The notes: generated by a model not told the origin, from the sequence alone. DNA of 64,000 bases from Chitinophagales bacterium (GCA_015654695.1 JAATGJ010000123.1:1-64000), one strand, 5' to 3'. Positions 24,812-34,850 are shown, counted from the stretch's first letter. Translations and numbers: made by a program.

Positions 24812-26737
24812 ATGAATCTAAAAAAGATTGTATTGATATTGCTTTTGGTATCCTGCTTTGCAGCTTACGGCCAAAATAAGGCCGGTAAGGATACCGCAAC
24901 TGTCAATGCATTACTGGACGAAAGCAAAAGCCTGGTTGGCAGTGATTCCGCCAAAGCCGTAAACCTTGCCCTGCAGGCAAAAGAAATGGCCCATGAATTA
25001 AAATACTACAAAGGAGAAGCCTATGCGTTAAAGGGTATTGGTATGGTGTACTATATGAAAGGGAAGTATGCAGAGACACTGGATTATTGGAATCAATCGT
25101 TACAGATTTTTGAGGATATAAAATTTGACGCCGGTATATCCAACATGCTGAATAATATCGGCGCTATCTATTTTAACCAGGGAGCCGATGCTAAAGCGCT
25201 TGAATATAGTTTACGATCATTGCAAATGGCAGAGAAGATTGGGGATACCCTGCGCATGATTACTACTTTAGGTAATATCGGCAGCATCTATCACAATAAA
25301 AAAGACCCCAAAGCACTGGATTACCTGTTAAAGGCAATACCGCTGTTTAAAAACAATAAACATGTTTTTGAGTATGTCGTGGTAACCGGGGATATTGGCG
25401 AGATATATTTTGATAATAAAGAGGATTCAAGTGCATTGGAGTATTTTGAAAAATCAATAAAAGCCGCGGATACTACCTATTCCTCTGCTTTTTCTGTAAA
25501 CGGAATTGGCAAATTATATCTCAGGGAAGGAAAATTGACCGGGGCGCTCCAGTATCATAATAAAGCATTGGGTATCGCCAGGAAATTTGGTGATAATCTC
25601 CAGGTGGTCCGCAGCTACCGGGGTATTGCAGATGTATATATGAAGCAAGGCAATACCTCACTGGCAATTGATTATTATAAACAAGCCAAAACCATTGCGG
25701 AAGGAATGGATGATCTAAAGGTTGAATTAAAGGATCTCTACCAGGATATGGCAACTGCCTATTCAAAAAATAAGGATTTTTCAAGCGCTTATTTGTATAA
25801 ATCACTATATGCTGACTTAAAGGATTCACTTTACAATATCGAAACCAAAAAGAAATTAAACCAGCTTCAATTTGATATTGAACTCTCCAAGAAGGAAGTA
25901 GAAATTGACCTGGCTGACGTTCAGTTAAAACGGCAAAAGTTTGCCAAATGGGTGCTGGTGGTTGGACTGGGGATGGTAATGATGATCACATTACTCATTT
26001 TCAGAAGCTATCGTATAAAAGCAAGGACCAACAAAATACTTGACCACCAGAAAGTAGAAATAGAAAACTTATTATTAAATATTCTCCCTTCTGAAGTGGC
26101 CAAAGAATTACAGGTTACAGGGTCTGCTACTCCAAGGAACTATGAATCGGCATCAGTGATGTTCACCGACTTTAAGGGGTTTACAAGCATTGCTGATAAA
26201 ATGGCTCCGCAGGAATTGGTGGAGGAACTCAATACCTGCTTTATAGCATTCGATAACATTATCGGGAAGTATAACCTTGAAAAAATTAAAACGATCGGTG
26301 ATTCTTATATGTGCGCCGGTGGCATCCCCACCCCCGATGAAGATCATGTGTTCAATATGATAAAAGCCAGTTTGGAGATAAAAGACTATATCGTCCAGAA
26401 TAATAAGAGAAGGGGAGAAGAAGGCCTGGAGCCATGGTATCTCCGGATTGGAATTCATGTAGGTCCGCTGGTAGCGGGTGTGGTAGGAAAGAAAAAATAT
26501 GCTTACGATATATGGGGCGGCACCGTGAATATTGCCAGCAGAATGGAAAGTAACGGGGAACCGGGTAAAGTAAATATTTCATCTGATACCTATGAATTAA
26601 TAAAAGACAAATACGATTGTATTTACCGCGGGAAAATATTTGCGAAAAATATTGGTGAAATTGATATGTATTTTATTGAAGGTGAAAAAATACCCGGCGT
26701 CAACAAGGAAATCAATATCAGGGAGTATTCAAATTAA
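24812..26737 (+). CDS. TPR-domain class III adenylate cyclase
   Basis: 641 aa. Signal peptide (1-20), TPR repeats (about 55-340, with motifs such as YYMKGKYAETLDYWNQSL and ALQYHNKALGIA), a short coiled coil, one transmembrane helix (about 379-397), and a C-terminal class III nucleotide cyclase domain. All key residues are present: metal Asp453 (FTDFKG) and Asp497 (TIGDSY), adenine-selecting Lys493 and Asp566 (YDIWGG), and transition-state Asn573 and Arg577. ATP is therefore the predicted substrate and cAMP the product. The TPR part should face the periplasm and sense a partner or ligand. The cNMP-binding protein at 14804-15259 is a candidate receiver. Confidence 0.88.
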   Translation: MNLKKIVLILLLVSCFAAYGQNKAGKDTATVNALLDESKSLVGSDSAKAVNLALQAKEMAHELKYYKGEAYALKGIGMVYYMKGKYAETLDYWNQSLQIFEDIKFDAGISNMLNNIGAIYFNQGADAKALEYSLRSLQMAEKIGDTLRMITTLGNIGSIYHNKKDPKALDYLLKAIPLFKNNKHVFEYVVVTGDIGEIYFDNKEDSSALEYFEKSIKAADTTYSSAFSVNGIGKLYLREGKLTGALQYHNKALGIARKFGDNLQVVRSYRGIADVYMKQGNTSLAIDYYKQAKTIAEGMDDLKVELKDLYQDMATAYSKNKDFSSAYLYKSLYADLKDSLYNIETKKKLNQLQFDIELSKKEVEIDLADVQLKRQKFAKWVLVVGLGMVMMITLLIFRSYRIKARTNKILDHQKVEIENLLLNILPSEVAKELQVTGSATPRNYESASVMFTDFKGFTSIADKMAPQELVEELNTCFIAFDNIIGKYNLEKIKTIGDSYMCAGGIPTPDEDHVFNMIKASLEIKDYIVQNNKRRGEEGLEPWYLRIGIHVGPLVAGVVGKKKYAYDIWGGTVNIASRMESNGEPGKVNISSDTYELIKDKYDCIYRGKIFAKNIGEIDMYFIEGEKIPGVNKEINIREYSN

Positions 26738-26771
26738 TATTCTCTTCTTTTCAAATCAACCCATCGGCAAA

Positions 26772-27350
26772 TTACCTGATCAAGCCGTTCGCATTAGTGG
26801 CAAAGATCTTCACAGCGATAGCCAGCAATATCACACCAAAGAATTTACGTACTGCTATCAGCCCTGCCGGGCCCAGCAGCCGGGCAATAGCGCCGAGGGA
26901 TTTTAAGACAGCATAGACAATGACCAGGTTGATCAGTATGGCCATTAGTAAAGTAGTTTCTCCAAAATTTGCTTTCAGTGACATGATAGTAGTCAGCGTG
27001 CCTGACCCGGCGATCAGCGGAAACGCTATAGGCACAACAGTAGCGGCTTTAATATCCTTATCACTTTTAAAAAACTCTACGCCGAGTACCATCTCAAGTC
27101 CTAATATAAAAATAACAATAGAGCCGCCTACGGCGAATGATCTCACATCCAGTCCCAGTATGTTTAAAAAACCTTCTCCTATAAAAAGAAATAAAACCAT
27201 AAGCGCCCCTGATATAAGCGTAGCTTTTAATTCATTCATACCGCCCATTTTAGTTTTCAGGGAAATAAGTATGGGTATGGAACCGATAATATCAATGATA
27301 GCAAATAACGTAAACGTGACGGTGAGTAAATCTTTAAGATCTATTTTCAT
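26772..27350 (-). CDS. MarC-family integral membrane protein
   Basis: 192 aa, six hydrophobic helices, with family motifs near the N-terminus (FALFAIIDIIGSIP-like start), a central PIAFPLIAGSGTLTTI and a C-terminal VILLAIAVKIF. MarC/NAAT proteins are membrane proteins of uncertain substrate; the old link to antibiotic resistance is not established. Single gene with its own promoter at 27365. A fragment of a second copy lies at 15287-15396. Confidence 0.9.
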   Translation of the reverse strand: MKIDLKDLLTVTFTLFAIIDIIGSIPILISLKTKMGGMNELKATLISGALMVLFLFIGEGFLNILGLDVRSFAVGGSIVIFILGLEMVLGVEFFKSDKDIKAATVVPIAFPLIAGSGTLTTIMSLKANFGETTLLMAILINLVIVYAVLKSLGAIARLLGPAGLIAVRKFFGVILLAIAVKIFATNANGLIR

Positions 27351-27364
27351 AAAAGCCCTTTTGG

Positions 27365-27393
27365 CAAAGGTAGTATTGAAATAAATAAACCTG
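27365..27393 (-). promoter_or_regulatory. Bacteroidota-type promoter of marC
   Basis: On the minus strand TACCTTTG (27372-27365) fits the TAnnTTTG -7 element, with a TTG about 21 bp upstream as -33 element. The marC ATG lies 14 bp downstream, giving a very short leader. Confidence 0.55.
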
Positions 27394-27435
27394 CAAGCAA
27401 TCGCTGCTTACAGGTTTACAAAAACTCTCCTATAG

Positions 27436-27651
27436 TTATGTGTAAATAAACTTTTCTTTAAACAGTTCAAACTCTTCCTGCAGGTGTACTAAACAACTCC
27501 TGCAAAGACAGTCAGTATATTTTTGTTCAAGATAAGCTCTTTGTTCCGTAGTTAATTGTATGCCGAAACACTGGCATTGGGTAACAGAACCCGGTTTGCA
27601 TTCAAATGCAGTAGTACACCGCTGGCAGGATTTTGTTTCGTGCTGGCACAT
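27436..27651 (-). CDS. Cysteine-rich CWC-type small protein
   Basis: 71 aa with ten cysteines: CQHETKSCQRC near the start, FECKPG, TQCQCFG, then DCLCRSCL. The spacing fits the cysteine-rich CWC family, presumed metal-binding. It is encoded 10 bp downstream of the B12-riboswitch-controlled TonB receptor gene on the same strand and is probably co-transcribed, so a role connected with corrinoid or metal uptake is possible. No direct functional evidence. Confidence 0.75.
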   Translation of the reverse strand: MCQHETKSCQRCTTAFECKPGSVTQCQCFGIQLTTEQRAYLEQKYTDCLCRSCLVHLQEEFELFKEKFIYT

Positions 27652-27661
27652 AGTTCCGTTT

Positions 27662-29593
27662 TTACAACTGAAAGCTGATACCTCCGTTTATTAAGAAGGG
27701 TATGGCATTATAACCCCTGATATCGAAAAACTTTTTGCCGGTGATATTTTGCAGGTCAACGAAGAATTTTATACTGCCCTTCCATTTATACTCTGCATAA
27801 GCCCCCAGCAAAAAATAGCTGTCCAGTAACACGTCTTCCTGCATATAACCGCCCACATCATAGCGGTTGCTGACTGATTTGGCGCTGATACTGGCAAACA
27901 GGTCTTTGGTAAACTGGTAACCGATATTCAGATTAAAATTATGTTTAGGCCGGCGAAGTAAATGCGTATATGAAGTATCATTAAAACTTTTGCGGCTTTG
28001 TGTTTGTTCATCCCCGGTGATCAGGGTGTAATTAGCGGTGATATTCAGTTGTTGGGTGGGTCTTGCGGATAGCTCCCATTCAAGACCATCCACCGTTTGT
28101 TTTACGAAGTTGAAATACTGGAATGTATTGTAATTATAGTCAATACCATTTTTTATATCCCTGTGGAAATAAACGATGCGGTTGCTGATGGCTGAATGCA
28201 GTTGCTGAATGCCGACCTCGTAGTTGGTGGATGTTTCTGGTTTCAGACCAGGGTTGCCGCTAAAAACATCATATACCTGGAAGATAGAAGGGGCTTTAAA
28301 ACCAGAAGCGATGCTGCCAAACACTCTCCAGTTTTTATTGATGGAAAAAGAAGGGTTGATGGTATAGGTGCTGTTAGTACCATAACGGGAATGTTTATTT
28401 GTCCGCCCGCCAACTTCTATATTCAATCTTTTATTAAGTGCATTGAATAGTAAAGAACCATAGAAAGATGTTTGATGGACAGACGTGTCATCGAAGCTGC
28501 TGCTGTAAGGTCCAAAACTGCTGAGTGAATAATACTGCTGGTTCATGTTTGCCCACCTGTAATCCATACCCGCAAGAACGGTCAGCCATTTCGCAGAAGT
28601 TATATTTCCGTACAATTCTGCATATTGGGTACGGCCACCATATTTATTGCTTTCAAATTTTGTTCCAAACGGGCGAACAAACAAGCTATCATTTCTGTAA
28701 GTTCTCTTTAATTCACCGTATTGGTAGTTAGTGGTAATATTTACAATACCTTTTTTAAAATTCATTCCTGCACCGGACGATAAGCTGCTGTTATTGATCG
28801 TATAATCTCTTTCGTCAGCAAAAACACCGGCGTCAATATCCGCTTTGTACTGGCTGTGTTGTATAAATGTTTTTATCAGTAATGAAGGGATGACCTGGTA
28901 TTGCAGTCCGGCATTGATCACATTGCCATCGTAACCATCATTATCGTAATTGCCTGTTCCGGTATTATCGTGGGCAGATGAAAAACCATTGGTGCTTAAT
29001 TTCCCGAAACGGGTAGTGTAAGTAAGCTTACCAGCTTTACCATACAGTTGGATATTATTCCTGGCTGTATTCTTATTGCCCAGCCCGCTTGTCACTTTTA
29101 CATGGAAAGGTTTATTTATATCTTTTTTTACGGTAATGATATTAATGGCCCCTGCAATAGCATCGCTTCCGTATAAAGTGGACTGCGCTCCTTTACATAT
29201 TTCTATCCTTTCCACATCATTGATAGAAAAAAGATTCAGGTCGAATTCGTTGTTGATCATAGATGGGTCGTTGACAGGTATCCCGTCTAATAATATCAAT
29301 ATTCTCCCGGAAGAAGCTCCTCTCATAAAAACGGTCTGTACGCTTCCGGTAGCGTTGTAGGCGCCGGCAATAGTGATCCCGGCCTGTTCATTCAATACCT
29401 GGGCAACAGTTTTCCCGCTGCTTTTTTCCAATTGCTCTTTGCCGATCACGGTAACCACTTTACCGGTCTGGCTTTGCTTTTGTTCAAATTTGTTGGCGGT
29501 AAGGATAACCTGGTCTAATGTGGTGGTGTCTTGCTGCGCCTGTAGCTGACTGCTGGTAATGACAGCAGCCACGATAAAAAATTTCTTTTTCAT
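27662..29593 (-). CDS. TonB-dependent receptor, BtuB-like, corrinoid uptake
   Basis: 643 aa. Signal peptide (to about residue 19), TonB-box-like DQVILTANK, plug domain (about 45-150; VFMRGASSGRILILLDGIP, GAQSTLYGSDAIAGAINI) and a C-terminal 22-strand barrel ending in an aromatic-rich strand (ISFQL). The length and plug resemble BtuB. A cobalamin riboswitch lies 134 bp upstream on the same strand, so vitamin B12 or a related corrinoid is the likely cargo. No partner ABC importer is in the window. The small CWC-type gene follows. Confidence 0.88.
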   Translation of the reverse strand: MKKKFFIVAAVITSSQLQAQQDTTTLDQVILTANKFEQKQSQTGKVVTVIGKEQLEKSSGKTVAQVLNEQAGITIAGAYNATGSVQTVFMRGASSGRILILLDGIPVNDPSMINNEFDLNLFSINDVERIEICKGAQSTLYGSDAIAGAINIITVKKDINKPFHVKVTSGLGNKNTARNNIQLYGKAGKLTYTTRFGKLSTNGFSSAHDNTGTGNYDNDGYDGNVINAGLQYQVIPSLLIKTFIQHSQYKADIDAGVFADERDYTINNSSLSSGAGMNFKKGIVNITTNYQYGELKRTYRNDSLFVRPFGTKFESNKYGGRTQYAELYGNITSAKWLTVLAGMDYRWANMNQQYYSLSSFGPYSSSFDDTSVHQTSFYGSLLFNALNKRLNIEVGGRTNKHSRYGTNSTYTINPSFSINKNWRVFGSIASGFKAPSIFQVYDVFSGNPGLKPETSTNYEVGIQQLHSAISNRIVYFHRDIKNGIDYNYNTFQYFNFVKQTVDGLEWELSARPTQQLNITANYTLITGDEQTQSRKSFNDTSYTHLLRRPKHNFNLNIGYQFTKDLFASISAKSVSNRYDVGGYMQEDVLLDSYFLLGAYAEYKWKGSIKFFVDLQNITGKKFFDIRGYNAIPFLINGGISFQL

Positions 29594-29726
29594 TTTATTG
29601 AAAATTTTTTAGTGACTGCTTCCGGAAAATAAAAAGTGATAGAAATATAAACGTCCTGCGACTTTTACATCTCATGCCTTTCACCCGAAAGCTGAATGCC
29701 TGCCTGCCGGTAGGCAGGTTGTTTAT

Positions 29727-29940
29727 GTGATGTGGCAGGTCTTCTGGCTTAAAGCGTTGTTGAAACCTTCCCATCCCGCCATGCGGGGCAGTGGTAAATC
29801 TTCAACAATTTTGCTCTTTTAAACCTTCCGCCAATCGGCGGAGAGGTTTGGAGGGGCTTCTTACAGCTACGGGGATAGCGCCGGACTTACACCGGACTTC
29901 CCTTTTAATTCCGATTATTAGGTCGGAAACCAAATCTTTG
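29727..29940 (-). promoter_or_regulatory. Cobalamin (B12) riboswitch
   Basis: Read on the minus strand, the conserved elements appear in order: GGTTTCCG, the GGGAAGTCCGGTGTAAGTCC block, CCCCGTAGCTGTAAG, CACTG followed by GGGAAGG, and the B12 box AAGCCAGAAGACCTGCCA near 29746. Spacing fits an AdoCbl-type riboswitch with an extra variable hairpin. It precedes the TonB receptor at 27662-29593 and should shut off its expression when cobalamin is abundant. A hairpin at 29703-29718 downstream may belong to the expression platform; no T-run follows, so translational control is more likely. Confidence 0.93.
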
Positions 29941-29970
29941 CAAATGTAGGGATAGAAGTCATTCAGTCAA
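29941..29970 (-). promoter_or_regulatory. Promoter of the riboswitch-btuB-like transcript
   Basis: TACATTTG (29948-29941) fits the TAnnTTTG -7 element, with TTG at 29970-29968 and a 19-bp spacer. Transcription would begin at the riboswitch 5' end. The sequence from 29971 to 30143 shows no further feature. Confidence 0.7.
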
Positions 29971-30143
29971 GAAGAGTTTTCTTCCAGGCTTTACATTGAC
30001 CATTCACGTTTTTGTTCATCTATACATTCTGCATGCCTGGCGGTACACAACAACGATTTAACTTGTATATAATGAAACAGAATAAACTAACCCTGGTAGC
30101 AGAATCATCGTTGAAATAATTTATCAGAAGAAATAAAAAAGGG

Positions 30144-32213
30144 TTACTTGTTTGCAGCCTTTATCCATTGCAGGGATAACCCAACATAATAATTCCTCCG
30201 TGGCGCTGCGTTATAAAAACGGTTAGCGGCGGCATTAATATCATTGCCGAGACTATACACTTCATCCAGTAAATTGTCCGCACCGGCATAAAAATTCATC
30301 TTATGTTTTTTGCCAACTGTTTTCTTCCAGCCTATCCTGCAGCCCAGTACCTGGTAAGCTTTGGCAGAAAAAGTATTCGCATCATTCAGGAATATTTTTG
30401 ATGCAGCATAATAAGTACTGTTAAGGTAAAATCCATTCTTTAATAAAAGATCTCCCATAACTGAGAATGTATTATTGGGAACACTTGGAACTTCTTTGCC
30501 CGAAAAATCGCTGGTGCCTTTTACAAAACTTCCGTAACGGAAATGATTGTAAGTATAATCAGCCTGGATGATAAAATTGTCAATGAATTTATTCCCCACC
30601 GGGCTATAGGTATAATCAGTATGCAATTCCAGTCCTTTTTGTTTTACATCACCTGCATTGGTAAAATAATCGGCGCCGCTAAGGTCGCGGCGTTGCACCA
30701 GTGCATCATTCAGTTTGAAATAGAAAGCGGTGGCTTCAAAATATAATTTCAGATGACGAAGATGATAACGGGCGGTCATCTCATAATTGACACCTTTCTC
30801 GGCTTCCAGGTCAGTACTGATAGCTCCTGTTGACGGAAGCAGTTCAGCAACTGTTGGCGGTGAAAATCCTTTTGATATAGTAGCAAGTAAAGAGAAGTCA
30901 TTACCCAATTTGCGAAGCAACGAAAATCTAGGGGCCAGCTCATTCTGGTAAGTACGGCTTTGGCTGGTTACCGGGTAAACACTCAGCCTTGTAAACCCGA
31001 CTTTACTTTTATTAATACTCACACCTGCGGTAGCTATCCATTTTTCATGAATGTTAAGATCTCCCTGTAAAAAAATACTATAAGTGGTGTAGCTGACATC
31101 ATCATTGGTTTGCAGCGTATCGGGGTTGCCATTTCTATTCTTCGCAACCTGTGTATTAAAATATCCCTGCTGAAATTCGCCACCACCTACCCATTGAAAT
31201 TCGGCTGTATTTATTTTAGTAGTATAAATAAAACTGCTGCGACCACCAAAATGCGGCTCATTCCTTCTTTCATAGTTCCTGATGGCCGAATTTTTGATTT
31301 GTGCAAATGCGCCATACAGCGAAGTAGAATTTTTAAAAGAAGAAGTAATATGGTATTGGTTACTGAATCCTGCTAAGATCGTCTTTTGAAAAATAGCTGC
31401 TTTTGCATTGACAGCACTGGGAAACCCACCACCGGCTGGTCTTGCTGCTTTTGGATCGGCTTCAAACTCTGCCAATGTTAAGGCGCCGGGAGTTTGGTAA
31501 TACATGTCGGTGAAAAGTAACGAAGCTGTCAGTTGCTGCCGTTCAGAACTTTTTAACTGCGAAGACCAGGAGATATTATCACGGCGCATAGCTGTCTGCA
31601 CCCGGTAGCCATCGCTTTCATTATGTGCATACGTAAAATGATTTTTATTTTCTCCTTTTCCAAAACTGGCGGAAGCAAAAACATTCTGCAGGCCATAGCT
31701 ACCGGTCATATATTCAAGGCTGGCGCCGGGTTGCCACCTGTCCATATTATTTATTAATACCAGTCCCCCGGTACCGGCTCCGTATAAACTGCCGGGAGGG
31801 CCTTTGAAAATTTCAATGCTGGAAAAATTATTGTTAGCAAACTGGTTAAAGTACGTATTGCCACCGGGATCAGTAACGGGTATATCGTTCCAATAAACTT
31901 TCACATTGCGCACGCCAAATGGTGAACGAAGAGAACTGCCGCGTATATTAAGGCGGTAACTTCCGGGAGAACGCTCTTCCATTCTTACACCGGCTACGGT
32001 ATTAAAACCATTTACCAGGGATGTTTTATTATTTCTGTCGCCATTACTGATGGTAATGATCTTTACGTTGGAAGTAGTAGAACCGGGTTTCCGGTTTTGT
32101 TCAAACGCCCTGACAGTCACTTCATCTAATGTTTTTGAGGAATCAGGTTGTTCCTGTGAAAAAGCAAAAGAGAAACACAATAGCAGGATAACTAAGCAGC
32201 AGTTCGATTTCAT
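30144..32213 (-). CDS. TonB-dependent receptor, substrate unknown
   Basis: 689 aa. Signal peptide (to about 19), TonB-box-like LDEVTVRAFE, plug domain (about 50-165, with RLNIRGSSLRSPFG, KVYWNDIPVTDPGG and GPPGSLYGAGTGG) and a long beta-barrel ending LSLQW. Architecture and size fit siderophore- or metal-type receptors more than SusC. Divergent from the amino-acid permease at 32271. It lies upstream of the B12 riboswitch unit on the same strand, but a separate promoter there makes co-regulation uncertain. Confidence 0.85.
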   Translation of the reverse strand: MKSNCCLVILLLCFSFAFSQEQPDSSKTLDEVTVRAFEQNRKPGSTTSNVKIITISNGDRNNKTSLVNGFNTVAGVRMEERSPGSYRLNIRGSSLRSPFGVRNVKVYWNDIPVTDPGGNTYFNQFANNNFSSIEIFKGPPGSLYGAGTGGLVLINNMDRWQPGASLEYMTGSYGLQNVFASASFGKGENKNHFTYAHNESDGYRVQTAMRRDNISWSSQLKSSERQQLTASLLFTDMYYQTPGALTLAEFEADPKAARPAGGGFPSAVNAKAAIFQKTILAGFSNQYHITSSFKNSTSLYGAFAQIKNSAIRNYERRNEPHFGGRSSFIYTTKINTAEFQWVGGGEFQQGYFNTQVAKNRNGNPDTLQTNDDVSYTTYSIFLQGDLNIHEKWIATAGVSINKSKVGFTRLSVYPVTSQSRTYQNELAPRFSLLRKLGNDFSLLATISKGFSPPTVAELLPSTGAISTDLEAEKGVNYEMTARYHLRHLKLYFEATAFYFKLNDALVQRRDLSGADYFTNAGDVKQKGLELHTDYTYSPVGNKFIDNFIIQADYTYNHFRYGSFVKGTSDFSGKEVPSVPNNTFSVMGDLLLKNGFYLNSTYYAASKIFLNDANTFSAKAYQVLGCRIGWKKTVGKKHKMNFYAGADNLLDEVYSLGNDINAAANRFYNAAPRRNYYVGLSLQWIKAANK

Positions 32214-32270
32214 AGATTTTGGTCAGTTTGTGATCGTGAAGGTAGAACGTTTTTTTGCTATCTTCATTGC

Positions 32271-33623
32271 ATGACCCCAAAGAATAAGCTTGGACTCTTT
32301 GATTTTACGATGATCGTGGTAAGTTTGGTGATTGGTATGGGCATTTTCCGAACCCCGGCCAATGTTGCAGCCGCATCGCCAACACCCATGATCTTTTTCA
32401 TTGCATGGCTCGGTGGCGGAATAGTAGCACTATGCGGCGCATTGACATACGCTGAGATCGGGTCAAGACTTCCTGTGATGGGAGGTTACTATAAAGTTTT
32501 TTCGTATGCGTATCATCCTTCCATAGCATTTGCCATTAATTGTATCATTCTTGTTTCTAATGCGGCGTCCGGTGCCGCAGTTGCGCTGGTCGGCGGTGAA
32601 TATATTACCGGTGTTATTATGCCGGGTGTGAAAGATGTGAGTTATGTCCAGGCTGTTCATATCGGTATTGCGCTGGCTGCGATACTTATATTTTATGGTG
32701 TTAATATGATGGGTCTGCGGCTGAGCGCTAAAACACAAACGGTACTGACGATCATTAAAATATCATTGATCCTGTTGCTGATCACTCCACTGTTCTTTGA
32801 TTCCGGTGATACTTCCTCTGTTTCACTGACCACGTCATCTTTAGCGCCCGGGTTCAAAGAGTATATCAAGGCCTTTGGTATTGGATTAGTGGCTGTGAGT
32901 TTCACTTACGGGGGCTACCAGCAAACGATCAACTTCGGGTCGGAAGTGGGCAAACCCAACCGCAATATACCCAGAGGAATCTTCATGGGTATTTTTATCA
33001 TTATCACTTTATATCTCACCATCAACTATGCTTATGTACATGTTATCGGGTTTGAAGAGTTAAAGACAAGTAAGAATATTGCGGCCATTATGGCTTCAAA
33101 GATATTTGGTATAAACGCAGAAAGGATCTTGTCCGTATTACTTTTTCTTAGTGTGCTGGCTTATATTAATGTTCTTTTATTAAGTAACCCGAGAGTGATG
33201 TACGCCATGAGTGAGGATAAGATATTACCCGATGTTTTCCAGAAAAGAAATAAGCGGGGCGCTTTGACATTAGCATTATCGGTGTTTGCGGGCCTGGCAG
33301 CAGTAATAGTATTCTGGGCAAAAGAATTTGATACGTTATTAAGCTTCACCATTTTCTTAGATTGCTTTGGTATGGTGCTTTCAGCAGGCAGTATTTTTAT
33401 TATCAGGAAAAGGACAGCGCATCTGAATGGTAGTGGTATTTATAGTATGAAACTATACCCGCTGCTGCCGCTGATTTTTATGGCTGCTTATTCTTTTGTT
33501 GCAATCAGCCTGCTGATCAATGAAACAAAGCTTTCGCTGATAGGGCTGGGCGTATTAGCCGGTTTTATTGGTCTGTATTTTATTGTAAAAAACATAAAAC
33601 CGGCGGAAAAGCAAAATGACTGA
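32271..33623 (+). CDS. APC-family amino-acid permease
   Basis: 450 aa, about twelve transmembrane helices. The N-terminal signature VIGMGIFRTPANVAA and the helix-6 region SFTYGGYQQTINFGSEV fit the amino acid-polyamine-organocation superfamily, LAT-like group. It overlaps the following PLP-enzyme gene by 8 bp (ATGACTGA), so the two form one operon, which suggests that it imports the substrate of that enzyme, probably a sulfur amino acid. Substrate not provable from sequence. Confidence 0.88.
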   Translation: MTPKNKLGLFDFTMIVVSLVIGMGIFRTPANVAAASPTPMIFFIAWLGGGIVALCGALTYAEIGSRLPVMGGYYKVFSYAYHPSIAFAINCIILVSNAASGAAVALVGGEYITGVIMPGVKDVSYVQAVHIGIALAAILIFYGVNMMGLRLSAKTQTVLTIIKISLILLLITPLFFDSGDTSSVSLTTSSLAPGFKEYIKAFGIGLVAVSFTYGGYQQTINFGSEVGKPNRNIPRGIFMGIFIIITLYLTINYAYVHVIGFEELKTSKNIAAIMASKIFGINAERILSVLLFLSVLAYINVLLLSNPRVMYAMSEDKILPDVFQKRNKRGALTLALSVFAGLAAVIVFWAKEFDTLLSFTIFLDCFGMVLSAGSIFIIRKRTAHLNGSGIYSMKLYPLLPLIFMAAYSFVAISLLINETKLSLIGLGVLAGFIGLYFIVKNIKPAEKQND

Positions 33624-34788
33624 TATGGATTTCTCCTATATAATAAATGAACTGGCCGAAGAAAGGGAAAATTATTTCAATGCCGTCTCTCCCCCCATCA
33701 TGCAGACGAGCAATTTCGTTTTTAAGAAAGTGGATGACCTGCGCAAAGCATTCGACAATGAAATGGGTGGCTATCTCTATAGCCGCGGATTGAATCCTAC
33801 CGTTGATATTCTCAGGAAAAAATTAGCGGCATTGGATGGGGCAGAAGATTGCCTGGTATTTAATAATGGCGCCGCTGCCATCTTCGCAGGCATTTTTGCC
33901 AATGTAAAAGCAGGAGATCATATCGTATCAGTAAAAGCTCCTTATACATGGGTGCAACGGATGTTTGATGTGATACTGCCACGCTTTGGCGTCAGCACTA
34001 CTTATATTGACGGAACCAGTACCGGTAACTGGGAACAGGCAACCCGGAACAATACAACATTTTATTATCTCGAATCTCCGAACAGCTGGGATTTCGCTTT
34101 GCAGGATATAAAAGCTGTGGCGGCTTTTGCCAAAACAAAAAAGATCGTCACGTTAATTGATAATAGTTATTGTTCGCCGCTTCATCAAAGACCCATTGAA
34201 ATGGGAATTGATATGGCGATGCAAACTGCTACAAAATATATTGGCGGGCACAGTGATACATTAGGTGGTGTGCTCAGCGGTACTCATGAAATGATGAAAA
34301 AGATATTCAACAGCGAGTACCTGAATATCGGCAGCGGCATTCAACCTTTTAATGCCTGGTTATTGATACGTGGATTGCGAACCCTGTCTGCAAGAATTGA
34401 CCGGATTACTAAGTCAACAGTCCAGGTTGTTCAATTTATAAAGCAACATCCCAAAGTTGAATCTGTCATTTTCCCGTTCGATGAATCTTTTCCTCAATAC
34501 CAGTTAGCCAAACAGCAAATGACCGGCGCCTGCGGGCTGTTCACTTTTGTGTTGAGGACAACGAAAATGGATTCCATTGTAGCGTTTTGCGAAAGCCTGC
34601 AGCATATCATGATGGCGGTAAGCTGGGGCGGACATGAAAGCCTTGTTATTCCAAAATGCGCTGGCATTCCACCCAAAGACTTTGATCCTGCCAACCGCGA
34701 ACACCGGTATATAAGAATGTATGTGGGGCTGGAAGATCCGGGATATCTTATTGCTGACCTGGAACAGGCGTTGAGTAAAATAATTTGA
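33616..34788 (+). CDS. Cys/Met-metabolism PLP-dependent lyase or synthase
   Basis: 390 aa. Fold-type I PLP enzyme of the trans-sulfuration family: YSRGLNPT (about 55-62), substrate/PLP region FNNGAAAI, Asp182 in LIDNSYCSP, and the Schiff-base Lys207 in TATKYIGGHSD. The family includes cystathionine gamma-synthase, cystathionine beta/gamma-lyase and methionine gamma-lyase; which activity is present cannot be decided by eye. Translationally coupled to the permease gene upstream. Confidence 0.87.
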   Translation: MTDMDFSYIINELAEERENYFNAVSPPIMQTSNFVFKKVDDLRKAFDNEMGGYLYSRGLNPTVDILRKKLAALDGAEDCLVFNNGAAAIFAGIFANVKAGDHIVSVKAPYTWVQRMFDVILPRFGVSTTYIDGTSTGNWEQATRNNTTFYYLESPNSWDFALQDIKAVAAFAKTKKIVTLIDNSYCSPLHQRPIEMGIDMAMQTATKYIGGHSDTLGGVLSGTHEMMKKIFNSEYLNIGSGIQPFNAWLLIRGLRTLSARIDRITKSTVQVVQFIKQHPKVESVIFPFDESFPQYQLAKQQMTGACGLFTFVLRTTKMDSIVAFCESLQHIMMAVSWGGHESLVIPKCAGIPPKDFDPANREHRYIRMYVGLEDPGYLIADLEQALSKII

Positions 34789-34838
34789 AATTTAGTCCCC
34801 ATTTATCAAAAATCATCATCATCCCGTTCCATTTCATT

Positions 34839-34846
34839 TATTTTTG
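34839..34846 (+). promoter_or_regulatory. Probable -7 element of the TolC-family gene
   Basis: TATTTTTG fits TAnnTTTG and lies 5 bp before the ATG at 34851, implying an almost leaderless transcript. It supports the internal start over the upstream ATG at 34785, which overlaps the PLP-enzyme gene. No clear -33 element. Confidence 0.45.
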
Positions 34847-34850
34847 CCGC

